The position numbers and the translations under genes are program-made. The notes under the pieces are model-generated. The model was not told where the DNA came from and searched no databases. It worked only from the letters and a program-made list of their open reading frames with translations. Shown piece by piece: positions 35,611 to 44,929 of a DNA stretch of 64,000 bases (positions are counted from its first letter, which is position 1; every line of letters starts with the position of its first letter). This stretch comes from Thiodiazotropha sp040506275 (lineage in GTDB: Bacteria; Pseudomonadota; Gammaproteobacteria; Chromatiales; Chromatiaceae). Location of the stretch: NCBI GenBank assembly GCA_040506275.1, contig JBEVXD010000002.1, positions 62,001-126,000 of the forward strand, written 5' to 3'.

Positions 35611-35705
35611 TAGTGTAGTGTTTCGCCCGGAGGGAGGCCTCGCAGCCCCCAATCCTGCGTTGCGACGCTTGAGAAGGGCATGCCGTTGACTGTGAGACGC
35701 TACAT
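35611..35705. repeat. Repeat family D, diverged and shortened copy
   Basis: It shares with 12619-12768 the order GCCCG-AGGGAG, CTGCGTTG, a spacer, AAGGGC-TGCC and TTGACTG-TGAG-CG, but the segment between TGCC and TTGACTG present at 12692-12714 is deleted here. It begins 4 bases after the prsT stop codon. Confidence 0.65.
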
Positions 35706-35746
35706 GATGATCTGTTCTTGATATCATTGTATGACAGGAAAGTGTT

Positions 35747-36394
35747 ATGTTATCAATAAGTTATATGAAAATTACAAAATTTGTTATTCCATTCTGTTTA
35801 CTTTTGGTGACGGCCTGTTCCGGCACGCCAGAAATGAATGCAGCCAACTCCGGGGGCACTGGGGGGCAGGATGGTGCATCACCCTCATCACCACTTTATC
35901 TGATCGGCCCAGGGGATACCTTGAACGTTTTTGTCTGGGGAGACCAGGAACTGACCACAGATGTGGTGGTTCGTCCAGACGGCCTGATCACAACACCATT
36001 GGTGGAGGACCTGCAGGCGAGCGGTAAAACCCCTACCCAGCTGGCAAGAAATCTTGAAAGCCGACTCTCAAAGTTTGTAAAAAACCCTAAAGTTACAGTC
36101 AGTGTGAGACAGTTTGTGGGACGCTACACGGAGCAGGTTCGTGTTGTTGGACAGGCCTCACAACCCCAATCCATCCCCTTTCGTGAAGGTATGACCCTGT
36201 TGGATGTGATTATCGAAGTCGGTGGATTGACTGAATTTGCCTCTGGCAACAGCGCTACAATAGTTCGAAAGATAAATGGAAAAACCTCACAGTATCGTGT
36301 CAGGCTGGATGACCTTATTCGGGACGGGGATATTTCTGCAAATGTGAAAATGATGCCTGGAGACGTACTGATCATCCCGGAAACCTGGTTCTGA
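35747..36394 (+). CDS. XrtA/PEP-CTERM polysaccharide export lipoprotein (Wza-like)
   Basis: A 215-residue outer-membrane lipoprotein resembling the TIGR03027 export proteins of XrtA loci. The signal peptide ends CLLLVTAC with Cys 24 then Ser. A polysaccharide export domain (DTLNVFVWGDQELTTDVVV to NPKVTVSVRQFVGRYTEQV) is followed by an SLBB unit (RVVGQASQPQSIPFREGMTL to GDVLIIPETWF). It is shorter than Wza, lacking the long C-terminal part, as is usual for this family. GGAAAG precedes the ATG. The kinase gene follows after 52 bases; the chain-length determinant (TIGR03007) that commonly sits between them is absent. Confidence 0.88.
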   Translation: MLSISYMKITKFVIPFCLLLVTACSGTPEMNAANSGGTGGQDGASPSSPLYLIGPGDTLNVFVWGDQELTTDVVVRPDGLITTPLVEDLQASGKTPTQLARNLESRLSKFVKNPKVTVSVRQFVGRYTEQVRVVGQASQPQSIPFREGMTLLDVIIEVGGLTEFASGNSATIVRKINGKTSQYRVRLDDLIRDGDISANVKMMPGDVLIIPETWF

Positions 36395-36446
36395 TCAACA
36401 GGTTCAGGCTATATTAGACAGTGCCATCGAATTGGAATTGGTTTAA

Positions 36447-37421
36447 ATGAGCAGCATAGAAAAAGCGATTGAGCGTCTCGCTAAATCGAAGACAGAGCGT
36501 AAAGAAGCAGCCTCACCTGATGCAGGGCTTAATCAGCCTGCAGAGGAGGAGAAGGTCTCTGCTGAGTTGGCAACGCCCGAAGCGGGTGTATCTTCTGAGA
36601 TGGCATCATCTGAAGTTGCAGCAACCACTAAAATACCTGAAACACGATTACCAGAGAAAAAGGGACCTCAAGAGAGTAAAAAGCCTGAATCTGAGCAGGA
36701 ATCGAAGCGGGTACGACTTAACTATGAAGCCCTCTCAAAAATTGGTCACATTGTACCTCATGCCGGCAACAAACAGCTGTCAGAGGAGTATCGGATCATT
36801 AAACGTCCGATAATTCGAAATGCTTTGGGCAAGGGTGCAGCCCCCCTGACCCATAGCAATCTGGTCTCAATCTCAAGTTCTCTGCCTTCGGAAGGTAAAA
36901 CTTTTACTGCCTTCAATCTTGCCCTGAGTATTGCTACGGAATTAGATTCCACCGTACTGCTAATTGATGGAGATGTACTGAAATACTCTATGAGCCGGCT
37001 GCTCGGCATCGAAAAAGAAAAGGGTCTGATCGATCTGTTAATTGATAAGCAGTGTAATGTGGGTGATGTCATCATTCACACTCAGATACCGAGATTGAAG
37101 TTGATTGCAGCCGGTACACGATCTGAAAAATCTACAGAGCTCCTTGCCAGTACAGAGATGGAACGTCTTCTGGATGAGTTGTCCAGCCGATATAAAGACA
37201 GGATTATTATCTTTGATTCCCCACCGATTCTTGCTACCAGTGAAGCTGCAGTTCTAAATCAACATATGGGTCAGATTCTGTTGGTTGTTGAGGCAGGACA
37301 AACTCCGGTGGACGCAATTAAAGATTCACTATCCCGGCTTGATGAAGAGAAGGCTATAGGGCTAGTGTTGAATAAAAGCCGAGAGGGAAATGGCGAGAAT
37401 TATTACGGGACATACTATTAA
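36447..37421 (+). CDS. XrtA-associated tyrosine autokinase (BY-kinase)
   Basis: A 324-residue cytosolic bacterial tyrosine kinase (TIGR03018-like, CpsD/CapB type) that regulates polysaccharide polymerisation. The N-terminal 95 residues are low-complexity, rich in Ala, Glu and Lys. The kinase core has Walker A SSLPSEGKTFTAFN, Walker A' VLLIDGDV and Walker B RIIIFDSPP. The C-terminus ENYYGTYY is the tyrosine cluster expected for autophosphorylation. It needs a membrane activator (Wzc N-terminal type), which is not next to it here. It is last in the cluster and is followed by a 400-base AT-rich gap. Confidence 0.9.
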   Translation: MSSIEKAIERLAKSKTERKEAASPDAGLNQPAEEEKVSAELATPEAGVSSEMASSEVAATTKIPETRLPEKKGPQESKKPESEQESKRVRLNYEALSKIGHIVPHAGNKQLSEEYRIIKRPIIRNALGKGAAPLTHSNLVSISSSLPSEGKTFTAFNLALSIATELDSTVLLIDGDVLKYSMSRLLGIEKEKGLIDLLIDKQCNVGDVIIHTQIPRLKLIAAGTRSEKSTELLASTEMERLLDELSSRYKDRIIIFDSPPILATSEAAVLNQHMGQILLVVEAGQTPVDAIKDSLSRLDEEKAIGLVLNKSREGNGENYYGTYY

Positions 37422-37824
37422 CCCGGTTGCTTTAGAAGCGCTATAAAACTACTTTTCCATCAAGCACAATACTATTTTGAAAGGGTGATATGCGTTGTTA
37501 ATAGCGAAAAGTCAGATTAATTAAACCTTTAATTTGTGAAAATAATCCCAAAATAAGAAATTCATCATTATCTAAATAGTTTTCTATTTTAACCCTTTTT
37601 CCCATTATTTAGACAGATCCGAATGGATTATTTTTTGCTTAACTCATTGATATTATAAGCATAATAAATCTTAATGTTTCTGAGCTACGCTACCTTCTAC
37701 GCTTAGTGGTGTGTTGATTTGCGCTATTCATCTGTTCTTGTGAATAGCCTATTTTGGCTGGATAATGCATCGCAATCTGAATCAGATAAATTCAATAGAC
37801 ATAAACTTGGCTGAGTAAAAAAAG
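37422..37824. other. AT-rich gap with a small inverted repeat before pntAA
   Basis: No ORF is visible. GCTATTCA (37723-37730) and TGAATAGC (37741-37748) form an 8-bp inverted repeat with a 10-base loop, about 80 bases before the pntAA start, a candidate operator or mRNA hairpin. The 37530-37660 part is strongly AT-rich. Confidence 0.35.
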
Positions 37825-38919
37825 ATGAAAATAGGCCTGTTAAAGGAATCAGCGGTGGGTGAGAATCGGGTTGCGCTGTCTCCCGATGTAGCTAAAAAAT
37901 TGATAGCTAAAGGCTTTCAAATAGAAGTTACAACCGGTGCTGGTGAGAATGCACACTTTTCCGACCAACAATATCAACAATCTGGTGCCCAGATAGTTTC
38001 TGTATCCGAAGCACTTAAGGCAGATATCCTGATAAGAGTTCGGAAGCCGTCAGCTGCCGAAGTAGCTGAACTTCCAAACGGGGCAATCCTGATATCCCAC
38101 ATCGAATCCTGCGAACAGGATGAGACTCTCAAGCAACTACTCGACAAAGAGGTTGTGTTTCTTGCCATGGAGCGGGTACCCCGCATCTCAAGGGCACAGG
38201 CCATGGATGCGCTATCATCCCAGAGCAATATTTCCGGTTATCGCTCAGTCATAGAGGCTGCGGCCCATTATGGTCGATTTCTGCCATTGATGATGACCTC
38301 GGCAGGTTCTGCCAAACCAGCAAGGTTGGTTGTTCTTGGTGCCGGTGTTGCCGGATTGCAGGCAATCGCCACAGCTAGACGTCTGGGGGCTGATGTACTG
38401 GCCTACGATATTCGACCTGAAACAAAGGAGCAGATCGAGTCACTTGGGGCCAAAGCCATCGAGCTGGATGTTGGTGAGAGTGGATCGGGAGAGGGTGGTT
38501 ACGCGAAAGAGCTATCTGACGAAGCCAAGGCAAAGCAGCAGCAGGCATTGGCAGACGAGCTGAGCAAAGCTCATGTCATTATCACGACTGCATTAATCCC
38601 TTGTCGCCCTGCACCGACTTTGATTACCGAGGAGGTGATTAAGAATATGCGTGAGGGTTCAGTGGTCGTAGATTTAGCAGCGGCAAACGGGGGTAACTGT
38701 CCATTGACCGAGGCTGATAAAGTCGTCGTCAAACACGGCGTAACCTTGGTAGGTCATACCAACTATCCCTCGATGGTACCCTCGGATTCCAGTGCCTTCT
38801 ATGGAGGCAATATTATGAACCTTTTGGATATCATGGTGGAAAAAACCGATGATGGTTTGGTCTTGAAAAACCTTGAAGAGGACGAGATTACATCGGCAAT
38901 GCGTCTGAAACCTGAATGA
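37825..38919 (+). CDS. pntAA: NAD(P) transhydrogenase alpha subunit 1 (domain I)
   Basis: This subunit binds NAD(H) in the Re/Si-specific proton-translocating transhydrogenase, which makes NADPH from NADH using proton motive force. The 364-residue protein has the AlaDH/PNT N-terminal domain (MKIGLLKESAVGENRVALSPD) and the Rossmann fold VLGAGVAGLQAIATARRLGA with the RPETKEQIESLGA strand end, then RPAPTLITEEVIKNM. Because it lacks membrane helices and the next gene supplies them, it is the split, Rhodospirillum-like three-subunit type. Confidence 0.95.
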   Translation: MKIGLLKESAVGENRVALSPDVAKKLIAKGFQIEVTTGAGENAHFSDQQYQQSGAQIVSVSEALKADILIRVRKPSAAEVAELPNGAILISHIESCEQDETLKQLLDKEVVFLAMERVPRISRAQAMDALSSQSNISGYRSVIEAAAHYGRFLPLMMTSAGSAKPARLVVLGAGVAGLQAIATARRLGADVLAYDIRPETKEQIESLGAKAIELDVGESGSGEGGYAKELSDEAKAKQQQALADELSKAHVIITTALIPCRPAPTLITEEVIKNMREGSVVVDLAAANGGNCPLTEADKVVVKHGVTLVGHTNYPSMVPSDSSAFYGGNIMNLLDIMVEKTDDGLVLKNLEEDEITSAMRLKPE

Positions 38920-38981
38920 TGATGTGTCACAGGTTGTTCAATACGCACACTTCAAATAAATAATCGATAAAGAGTGATCCT

Positions 38982-39269
38982 ATGCCTGACACACTAGTTG
39001 CACTGTATGTTTTCGTTCTATCCTGCTTCATTGGGTATTATGTGATTTGGGGGGTGACCCCTTCACTCCATACGCCATTGGTGGCACTGACCAATGCGAT
39101 TTCTGGAATTATCATCGTTGGTGCATTACTCGTTACCGGTCTCGAGTCGGTTGGCACCGCGGCTGAAATCTTTGGCTTTATCGCTGTGTTGTTGGCCTCG
39201 ATAAATGTCTTCGGCGGATTCTTAGTAACCAATCGCATGCTTGCCATGTTCAAGAAAAAAGATAAGTGA
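38982..39269 (+). CDS. pntAB: NAD(P) transhydrogenase alpha subunit 2 (membrane)
   Basis: A 95-residue membrane subunit contributing part of the proton channel. Three hydrophobic helices are visible (LVALYVFVLSCFIGYYVIW; ALTNAISGIIIVGALLVTGL; AAEIFGFIAVLLASINVFGG), with the family motif TPSLHTPLVALTNAISGIII. It lies between pntAA and pntB in the expected order, 11 bases before pntB. Confidence 0.94.
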   Translation: MPDTLVALYVFVLSCFIGYYVIWGVTPSLHTPLVALTNAISGIIIVGALLVTGLESVGTAAEIFGFIAVLLASINVFGGFLVTNRMLAMFKKKDK

Positions 39270-39280
39270 GAACCTGAACA

Positions 39281-40681
39281 ATGGAGATTTCAGCAAATAC
39301 CCAATCGATCGCGTACCTCATCTCAGCGATACTCTTTATCCTGGCTTTAAAAGGCCTCACACATCCTGCCTCGGCGAGGCGCGGCAACTATCTTGGTATG
39401 GCAGGTATGGCGATTGCCATAGTTGCCACGCTGCTTGGCAGTGAGGTTCAGTCATACGGTTTTATTGTTGCAGGTGTGGTTGCAGGAGCGTTGATAGGTA
39501 CCGTACTCGCTTCGCGGGTCGAGATGACCGCAATGCCTCAACTCGTTGCTGCACTACACAGTTTTGTCGGTATGGCTGCGGTATTGGTAGCCATAGGTAC
39601 CTACCTTAACCATGACCTGGCAGGCACCCTCAATCCGGTGATGATGGGTGAGTTATCTGCTGGCATTATCATTGGTGCCATCACCTTCTCTGGGTCAGTG
39701 GTGGCTTTTGCAAAGTTACAAGGCTTAGTGAGTGGTGCTCCAGTCAAGTTCAAGGGACAGCATATGCTCAATGCAGCACTTGCTGTTGCCACTGTCTTAC
39801 TCGGTGTCCATTTCGGCATGACCGAAAGTATGACCTCCCTTGTGTTGATGACCCTTTTGGCATTCGTGCTCGGATTTACTTTGATTATCCCGATTGGTGG
39901 CGCGGATATGCCGGTTATAATCTCCATGCTGAACAGCTACTCAGGATGGGCGGCGGCTGCAACCGGTTTCACCCTGGGTAATTTGCTGCTGATTATAGTC
40001 GGTGCTTTGGTGGGCTTCTCTGGTGCTATTCTCTCTTTCATCATGTGCAGGGCCATGAACCGTTCAATCATCAATGTAGTGTTTGGTGGCTTCGGCAGCG
40101 ATGGCGGGGGTGAGACCAGTGCCGTGGGGCAAGCGGCGCAAAAAGGGGTCAAGTCTGCTTCTGTGGATGATGCCATCTATTGGATGGAGGATGCTGGTAA
40201 AGTGATTATTGTCCCCGGTTACGGTATGGCTGTAGCCCAGGCGCAACATGCCTTGAAAGAGATGATGGAGTTGCTTGAAAAGCGTGATGTAGATGTTAAA
40301 TTCGCAATTCACCCAGTGGCCGGCCGTATGCCTGGACACATGAATGTACTGTTGGCTGAGGCTGATATCCCTTATGACCATGTTTTGGAGATGGATGAGG
40401 TTAATCCTGAATTTCCAACGTCGGATGTGACCCTGGTGGTTGGTGCCAACGATGTGGTAAATCCGGCAGCCAAGTCCGACTCATCCAGTCCGATTTACGG
40501 TATGCCGATTCTGGATGCATCAAAGTCTCGTCAGGTCTACTTCCTCAAGCGCTCAATGAGTCCCGGTTATTCCGGTGTGGATAATCTGCTCTTCTATCAG
40601 GATAATACCTCGCTGATTTTTGGTGACGCCAAGGATACAATAGAGGGTATGGTTTCGGCACTCAAAGGTGGTGGCCACTGA
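39281..40681 (+). CDS. pntB: NAD(P) transhydrogenase beta subunit
   Basis: A 466-residue inner-membrane subunit. About nine hydrophobic helices (domain II) are followed by the cytoplasmic NADP(H)-binding domain III from about residue 295, with VIIVPGYGMAVAQAQHAL, KFAIHPVAGRMPGHMNVLLAEA and VGANDVVNPAAKSD. All conserved NADP-binding motifs are present. It completes the pntAA-pntAB-pntB operon, closed by a strong terminator 46 bases downstream. Confidence 0.96.
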   Translation: MEISANTQSIAYLISAILFILALKGLTHPASARRGNYLGMAGMAIAIVATLLGSEVQSYGFIVAGVVAGALIGTVLASRVEMTAMPQLVAALHSFVGMAAVLVAIGTYLNHDLAGTLNPVMMGELSAGIIIGAITFSGSVVAFAKLQGLVSGAPVKFKGQHMLNAALAVATVLLGVHFGMTESMTSLVLMTLLAFVLGFTLIIPIGGADMPVIISMLNSYSGWAAAATGFTLGNLLLIIVGALVGFSGAILSFIMCRAMNRSIINVVFGGFGSDGGGETSAVGQAAQKGVKSASVDDAIYWMEDAGKVIIVPGYGMAVAQAQHALKEMMELLEKRDVDVKFAIHPVAGRMPGHMNVLLAEADIPYDHVLEMDEVNPEFPTSDVTLVVGANDVVNPAAKSDSSSPIYGMPILDASKSRQVYFLKRSMSPGYSGVDNLLFYQDNTSLIFGDAKDTIEGMVSALKGGGH

Positions 40682-40727
40682 GTTATTATCAACCCGGCGC
40701 CTTAATAGTTGGCCAAGGGTGTGAAAC

Positions 40728-40750
40728 AGCGGGCTTCGGCCCGCTTTTTT
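40728..40750 (+). terminator. Rho-independent terminator after pntB
   Basis: AGCGGGC (40728-40734) pairs with GCCCGCT (40739-40745) around the stable tetraloop TTCG and runs into six T. Confidence 0.93.
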
Positions 40751-40804
40751 CGTTATGGAAGGTCAATCATTCGGCATTGATTGGCTGACAGGTTCAGGTT
40801 AAAC

Positions 40805-43800
40805 GTGCAGCACGATAGATCAACAAAAGAGATAATCCTGAAGCAGGACTCACTCCCCGATTTCGAGGAGCTCGAACGCTGTATGATGGCGGATCGTCAT
40901 CGATTCAGACGTCGCTTGCGGGGGTTGAAAAAGCGCGCTGTAAAAGATGCCGACTATTCTCAGGGGGTGCTCGATCTTGTACAGCAGATCAAGGCCTCCC
41001 AACAGAGGCTTGAAAAGCGCCAGGCCCTAATCCCGCAACCCTCTTTTCCTTCTGAACTGCCAGTCAGTCAGCGTTTGGATGAGATCAAGGAATTGATATC
41101 TGAAAACCAGGTAGTGATTCTTTGCGGTGAGACAGGTTCAGGTAAATCGACGCAGTTACCGAAAATATGTCTGAGTCTAGGAAGGGGGGTATCCGGGTTT
41201 ATCGGTCATACCCAACCACGACGTATGGCAGCACGCGCTCTGGCGGCCAGAGTGGCCTCAGAACTGGATTCTAAAACAGGAGAATATGCTGGGTATAAGG
41301 TCCGCTTCAGTGACCATGTAGGTCCTCTGACTCATATCAAATTGATGACTGATGGCATCCTGCTGGCGGAGATTCAACAAGATCCCTATCTCAATCAGTA
41401 CGACACTTTGATCATCGATGAGGCACACGAGCGAAGTCTGAATATCGATTTTATTCTCGGTTATCTAAAGCAACTGCTGCCAAAGAGACCCGATCTGAAG
41501 CTGATCGTTACATCCGCAACCATTGACCCTCAGCGTTTTGCAGATCACTTTAATCAGGCACCTATCATTGAGGTATCCGGTCGTACCTATCCGGTAGAGG
41601 TACGTTATCGTACACAACAGGATGAAGCGGAAAACGAACGCGACGAACCGATGCAGCAGGCTATTGTGGATGCGGTAGATGAGCTCTCCTTGGTGTCGCG
41701 CGGAGATATACTGGTTTTTCTCAGTGGTGAGCGGGAGATTCGAGAAACGGCAGAAAACCTTCGCAAGCACAAATTGAAAGCTACCGAACTGGTGCCACTC
41801 TATGCAAGACTGAGTACTCAGGAGCAGGGAAGAGTTTTCAAACCTCACTCCAGTCGCAGGATTGTCCTGGCTACCAACGTGGCAGAAACATCACTGACAG
41901 TTCCCGGTATCCGTTACGTAATTGATACTGGATTCGCCCGTATCAGCCGCTACAGTCATCGCAGCAAAGTACAACGATTACCCATAGAGCGAGTGGCACA
42001 GGCCTCTGCTGATCAGAGAAAGGGACGTTGTGGGCGTGTGGCTGCCGGTATCTGTATCCGACTCTATACCGAGGAAGATTTTAATGACCGTCCTCTGTTC
42101 ACCGAACCTGAGATCCAGCGAACCAATTTAGCCTCAGTCATCCTCCAGATGAAGCTGCTTGGACTGGGTGATATCAGTGATTTTCCTTTTATCGATCCCC
42201 CAGACAATCGATTGGTAAAAGATGGTTATCGTGTATTGGAGGAGATTGGTGCTGTAGATGGCGATCGCCGGGTTACTCGCTTGGGACGACGCCTTTCCCG
42301 TCTGCCGGTTGACCCACGAATTGGCAGGATGTTGCTTGAAGCCGCTCATCATCACTGTCTGACTGAAGTATTGGTGATTGCAGCGGCTTTAAGTGTTCAG
42401 GATCCACGTGACCGCCCTGTTGAAAAGCAGCAACAGGCGGATGAAGCACATGCCAAGCATCGTCATGAGCAGTCTGACTTTATGGGCTATTTGTCTCTGT
42501 GGAAAGAGGTCGAAGAGCAACGCAAACACCTCTCCAAACGAAAATATCATAGCTGGTGCAAACAGCACTTTCTCTCCTGGAACCGTCTACAGGAGTGGCA
42601 TGATATCCATGCCCAGTTACGGGGCCAGATGCATGAAATGGGTTATCGGGAGGCGACTACAGAGGCGGGTTATGAAGAGATTCATATGGCTCTGATCAGT
42701 GGTCTGCTAAGCCATATTGGATTTAAAAGTAAGTCTCATGACTACATGGGGGCTAGAAACAGCCGTTTCTTCATCTACCCGGGCTCCGGTCTTTTTAAGA
42801 AGCAGCCAAAATGGATTATTGCAGCAGAGTTAGTGGAAACAACCAAACTCTATGCCAGAACCATTGCACAGGTTCAGCCGGAATGGATAGAAAAGTCTGC
42901 AGGTCATCTGCTGAAGCGAAGCTATTCAGAGCCCCATTGGGAGAAGAAGCGGGGACAGGTTGCAGGGTATGAGAAAGTAACCCTTTTCGGCATCACGCTG
43001 ACTCCCAGGCGAAAGATAAATTTCAGTCCCATTGACCCGGTTGTCGCCAGGGAAGTCTTTATCCGCTCTGCCCTGGTGGATGGCGATTTTCATACCCGAG
43101 CACCTTTCTGGCGACACAACCAGGAGTTGATTGCTGAAATACATGAACTCGAAGCGAAATCTCGGCGACGGGATATATTGGTGGATGAAGAGCGTATCTA
43201 CAGCTTTTACGAGGAACGGATAGCAGAGGCTATATCCACCACGCCAGCGTTCGAGAAATGGTTGCGTAATCAATCAAAATCCAAACCGAAGCTGCTCTAT
43301 CTCAGTGAAGCGGATCTTATGCGTGATGAGTCGCAGCAGGTTTCGAGTGAGCTGTTCCCCGATAAACTTGATTTAAATGGTATGCGGCTTCCATTGGAGT
43401 ATCAATTTGAACCAGGTACCAATGCCGATGGCGTGACCCTGGTTGTGCCTCAGGATGTGCTCAACCAGGTCAGCGATGCACGCCTTCAATGGCTGGTTCC
43501 AGGTATGCTGAGAGAGCGTGTCATCATGATGATCAGAGGGCTACCCAAGTCGCTACGTCGCTCTTTTGTACCCGTACCCGATTTTGCTGATGCTTGTCTG
43601 GCAGGTATTGAGCCCAGTGACCGTCCACTGGTGCAGGTTTTAGGGGAGAGACTGAAACAGCTTAGTGGTGTACATATTCCGGAAGATGCATGGAATCAGG
43701 ACGATGTACCACTGCATCTGCAGATGCGCCTGAAGGTAGTCGATCAATCGGGCAAGCAGTTGGAGTCAAGTCGTGATCTATCCAGATTAAAGAGACAACA

Positions 43801-44743
43801 TGCCACGCAGAAAAAGGCTGAGCACCGTCAGCTCAGTTCACCGGAATTGGAGCGCAGTGGTTTGAAATCCTGGGATTTCGGATCACTACCCAGACAATTG
43901 GCAGTGGAGCAGGGGGGAATACGACTGCAAGGCTATCCATCGCTGATAGACGAGGGTGACAGTGTTGCCATTCAATTACTGGATTCTGAATTCAATGCCC
44001 AAGCGGCACATAAAGCTGGTGTAAGGCGTCTGCTGATGCTCAGGCTCCCTAAAGAGACACGTTATCTACGTAAGAATCTGTTGAATTTGGATCGTATACG
44101 ACTGATGTATGCCAAGGTTCCCTCTGCACCAGAAGGTATCAGTAACATAAAAGCCAAGAATATTGAGAATGAACTGGTCAATAAGATCTTCGACAAGACC
44201 TTTCTGGATGGACAACCTGAGATTCGTGGAGCAGACAGCTTTGAATCCCGCTACACCTCATGCAAAGGAGCATTGATGACCATCTCTAATGAGATGTGTA
44301 AGCAATTGTTGAATATCTTTGAATCCTATCATCAGGCGCATAAAGCGGTGCATTCCATCAACCAGATAAATTGGATGAAATCAGTCATGGATATGAAAAG
44401 CCATCTGGATCGACTGGTCTATCAGGGTTTCTTGCAATCGGTCCCGGAAGAGCAGCTTCAGGAGTATCCCAGATATCTGAAGGGGGTCTTGAAGCGGGTA
44501 GATAAACTGGCCCATGCAGCCGTCAGGGATCAACAGAGGATACAGGAGATGACTGGTTTGCAGCAGAAGTGGCAACAATGGGATGGCGTGTGCCGAAAAG
44601 AGGGACGAACCGATGAGAGAATCGAGGAGATACGTTGGGGCTTGGAGGAGCTGAGAATTTCACTTTTTGCACAGGAATTAGGTACAAAATACCCCATTTC
44701 GATAAAGCGCCTGGAGAAACGGGCACGTGAGTTGGGGCTTTAG
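40805..44743 (+). CDS. hrpA: ATP-dependent helicase HrpA
   Basis: A DEAH-box RNA helicase; in E. coli HrpA acts in mRNA processing and rescue of collided ribosomes. About 1312 residues, the usual size. Helicase core: Walker A GETGSGKSTQ near residue 110, motif II DEAH in IIDEAHERS, motif III SAT, motif V ATNVAETSLT and motif VI QRKGRCGR. The OB-fold/DUF3418 C-terminal region (LPLEYQFEPGTNADGVTL, LVPGMLRERV) follows. I prefer GTG 40805, with an AGG about 9 bases upstream; an in-frame TTG at 40781 is also possible. Repeat A copy 2 begins 6 bases after the stop. Confidence 0.95.
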   Translation: MQHDRSTKEIILKQDSLPDFEELERCMMADRHRFRRRLRGLKKRAVKDADYSQGVLDLVQQIKASQQRLEKRQALIPQPSFPSELPVSQRLDEIKELISENQVVILCGETGSGKSTQLPKICLSLGRGVSGFIGHTQPRRMAARALAARVASELDSKTGEYAGYKVRFSDHVGPLTHIKLMTDGILLAEIQQDPYLNQYDTLIIDEAHERSLNIDFILGYLKQLLPKRPDLKLIVTSATIDPQRFADHFNQAPIIEVSGRTYPVEVRYRTQQDEAENERDEPMQQAIVDAVDELSLVSRGDILVFLSGEREIRETAENLRKHKLKATELVPLYARLSTQEQGRVFKPHSSRRIVLATNVAETSLTVPGIRYVIDTGFARISRYSHRSKVQRLPIERVAQASADQRKGRCGRVAAGICIRLYTEEDFNDRPLFTEPEIQRTNLASVILQMKLLGLGDISDFPFIDPPDNRLVKDGYRVLEEIGAVDGDRRVTRLGRRLSRLPVDPRIGRMLLEAAHHHCLTEVLVIAAALSVQDPRDRPVEKQQQADEAHAKHRHEQSDFMGYLSLWKEVEEQRKHLSKRKYHSWCKQHFLSWNRLQEWHDIHAQLRGQMHEMGYREATTEAGYEEIHMALISGLLSHIGFKSKSHDYMGARNSRFFIYPGSGLFKKQPKWIIAAELVETTKLYARTIAQVQPEWIEKSAGHLLKRSYSEPHWEKKRGQVAGYEKVTLFGITLTPRRKINFSPIDPVVAREVFIRSALVDGDFHTRAPFWRHNQELIAEIHELEAKSRRRDILVDEERIYSFYEERIAEAISTTPAFEKWLRNQSKSKPKLLYLSEADLMRDESQQVSSELFPDKLDLNGMRLPLEYQFEPGTNADGVTLVVPQDVLNQVSDARLQWLVPGMLRERVIMMIRGLPKSLRRSFVPVPDFADACLAGIEPSDRPLVQVLGERLKQLSGVHIPEDAWNQDDVPLHLQMRLKVVDQSGKQLESSRDLSRLKRQHATQKKAEHRQLSSPELERSGLKSWDFGSLPRQLAVEQGGIRLQGYPSLIDEGDSVAIQLLDSEFNAQAAHKAGVRRLLMLRLPKETRYLRKNLLNLDRIRLMYAKVPSAPEGISNIKAKNIENELVNKIFDKTFLDGQPEIRGADSFESRYTSCKGALMTISNEMCKQLLNIFESYHQAHKAVHSINQINWMKSVMDMKSHLDRLVYQGFLQSVPEEQLQEYPRYLKGVLKRVDKLAHAAVRDQQRIQEMTGLQQKWQQWDGVCRKEGRTDERIEEIRWGLEELRISLFAQELGTKYPISIKRLEKRARELGL

Positions 44744-44749
44744 ACTTAA

Positions 44750-44910
44750 ACCTGATTCTGCGAGTTCATGACGGCACATAGCGCAAGCTAATGCTTCCCC
44801 AGCGGTTCAAAAATGCCCACTGAACCTATGGGTGAAGCTAAGATTTTTTAATTCCACTGGGAAACCAACATCTTACACTCTGCGCTCGCCATGCACCCAC
44901 GGATTCAGGT
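44750..44910. repeat. Repeat element A, copy 2 (intact)
   Basis: The ends ACCTGATTCTGCGAGT and ACCCACGGATTCAGGT are imperfect inverted repeats. The 161-bp sequence aligns over its whole length with the two parts of copy 1 (12153-12250 and 12500-12568), including CCTATGGGTGAAGCTAAGATTTT-like core positions 44825-44847. Like copy 1 it begins directly after a stop codon. No ORF. Confidence 0.85.
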
Positions 44911-44929
44911 TAGATCCGTAACATGACTG

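Noticed and set aside
35747..37421. PEP-CTERM sorting signals in window proteins
   Set aside because: I checked the C-termini of the predicted proteins and found no PEP motif followed by a hydrophobic helix and basic end.
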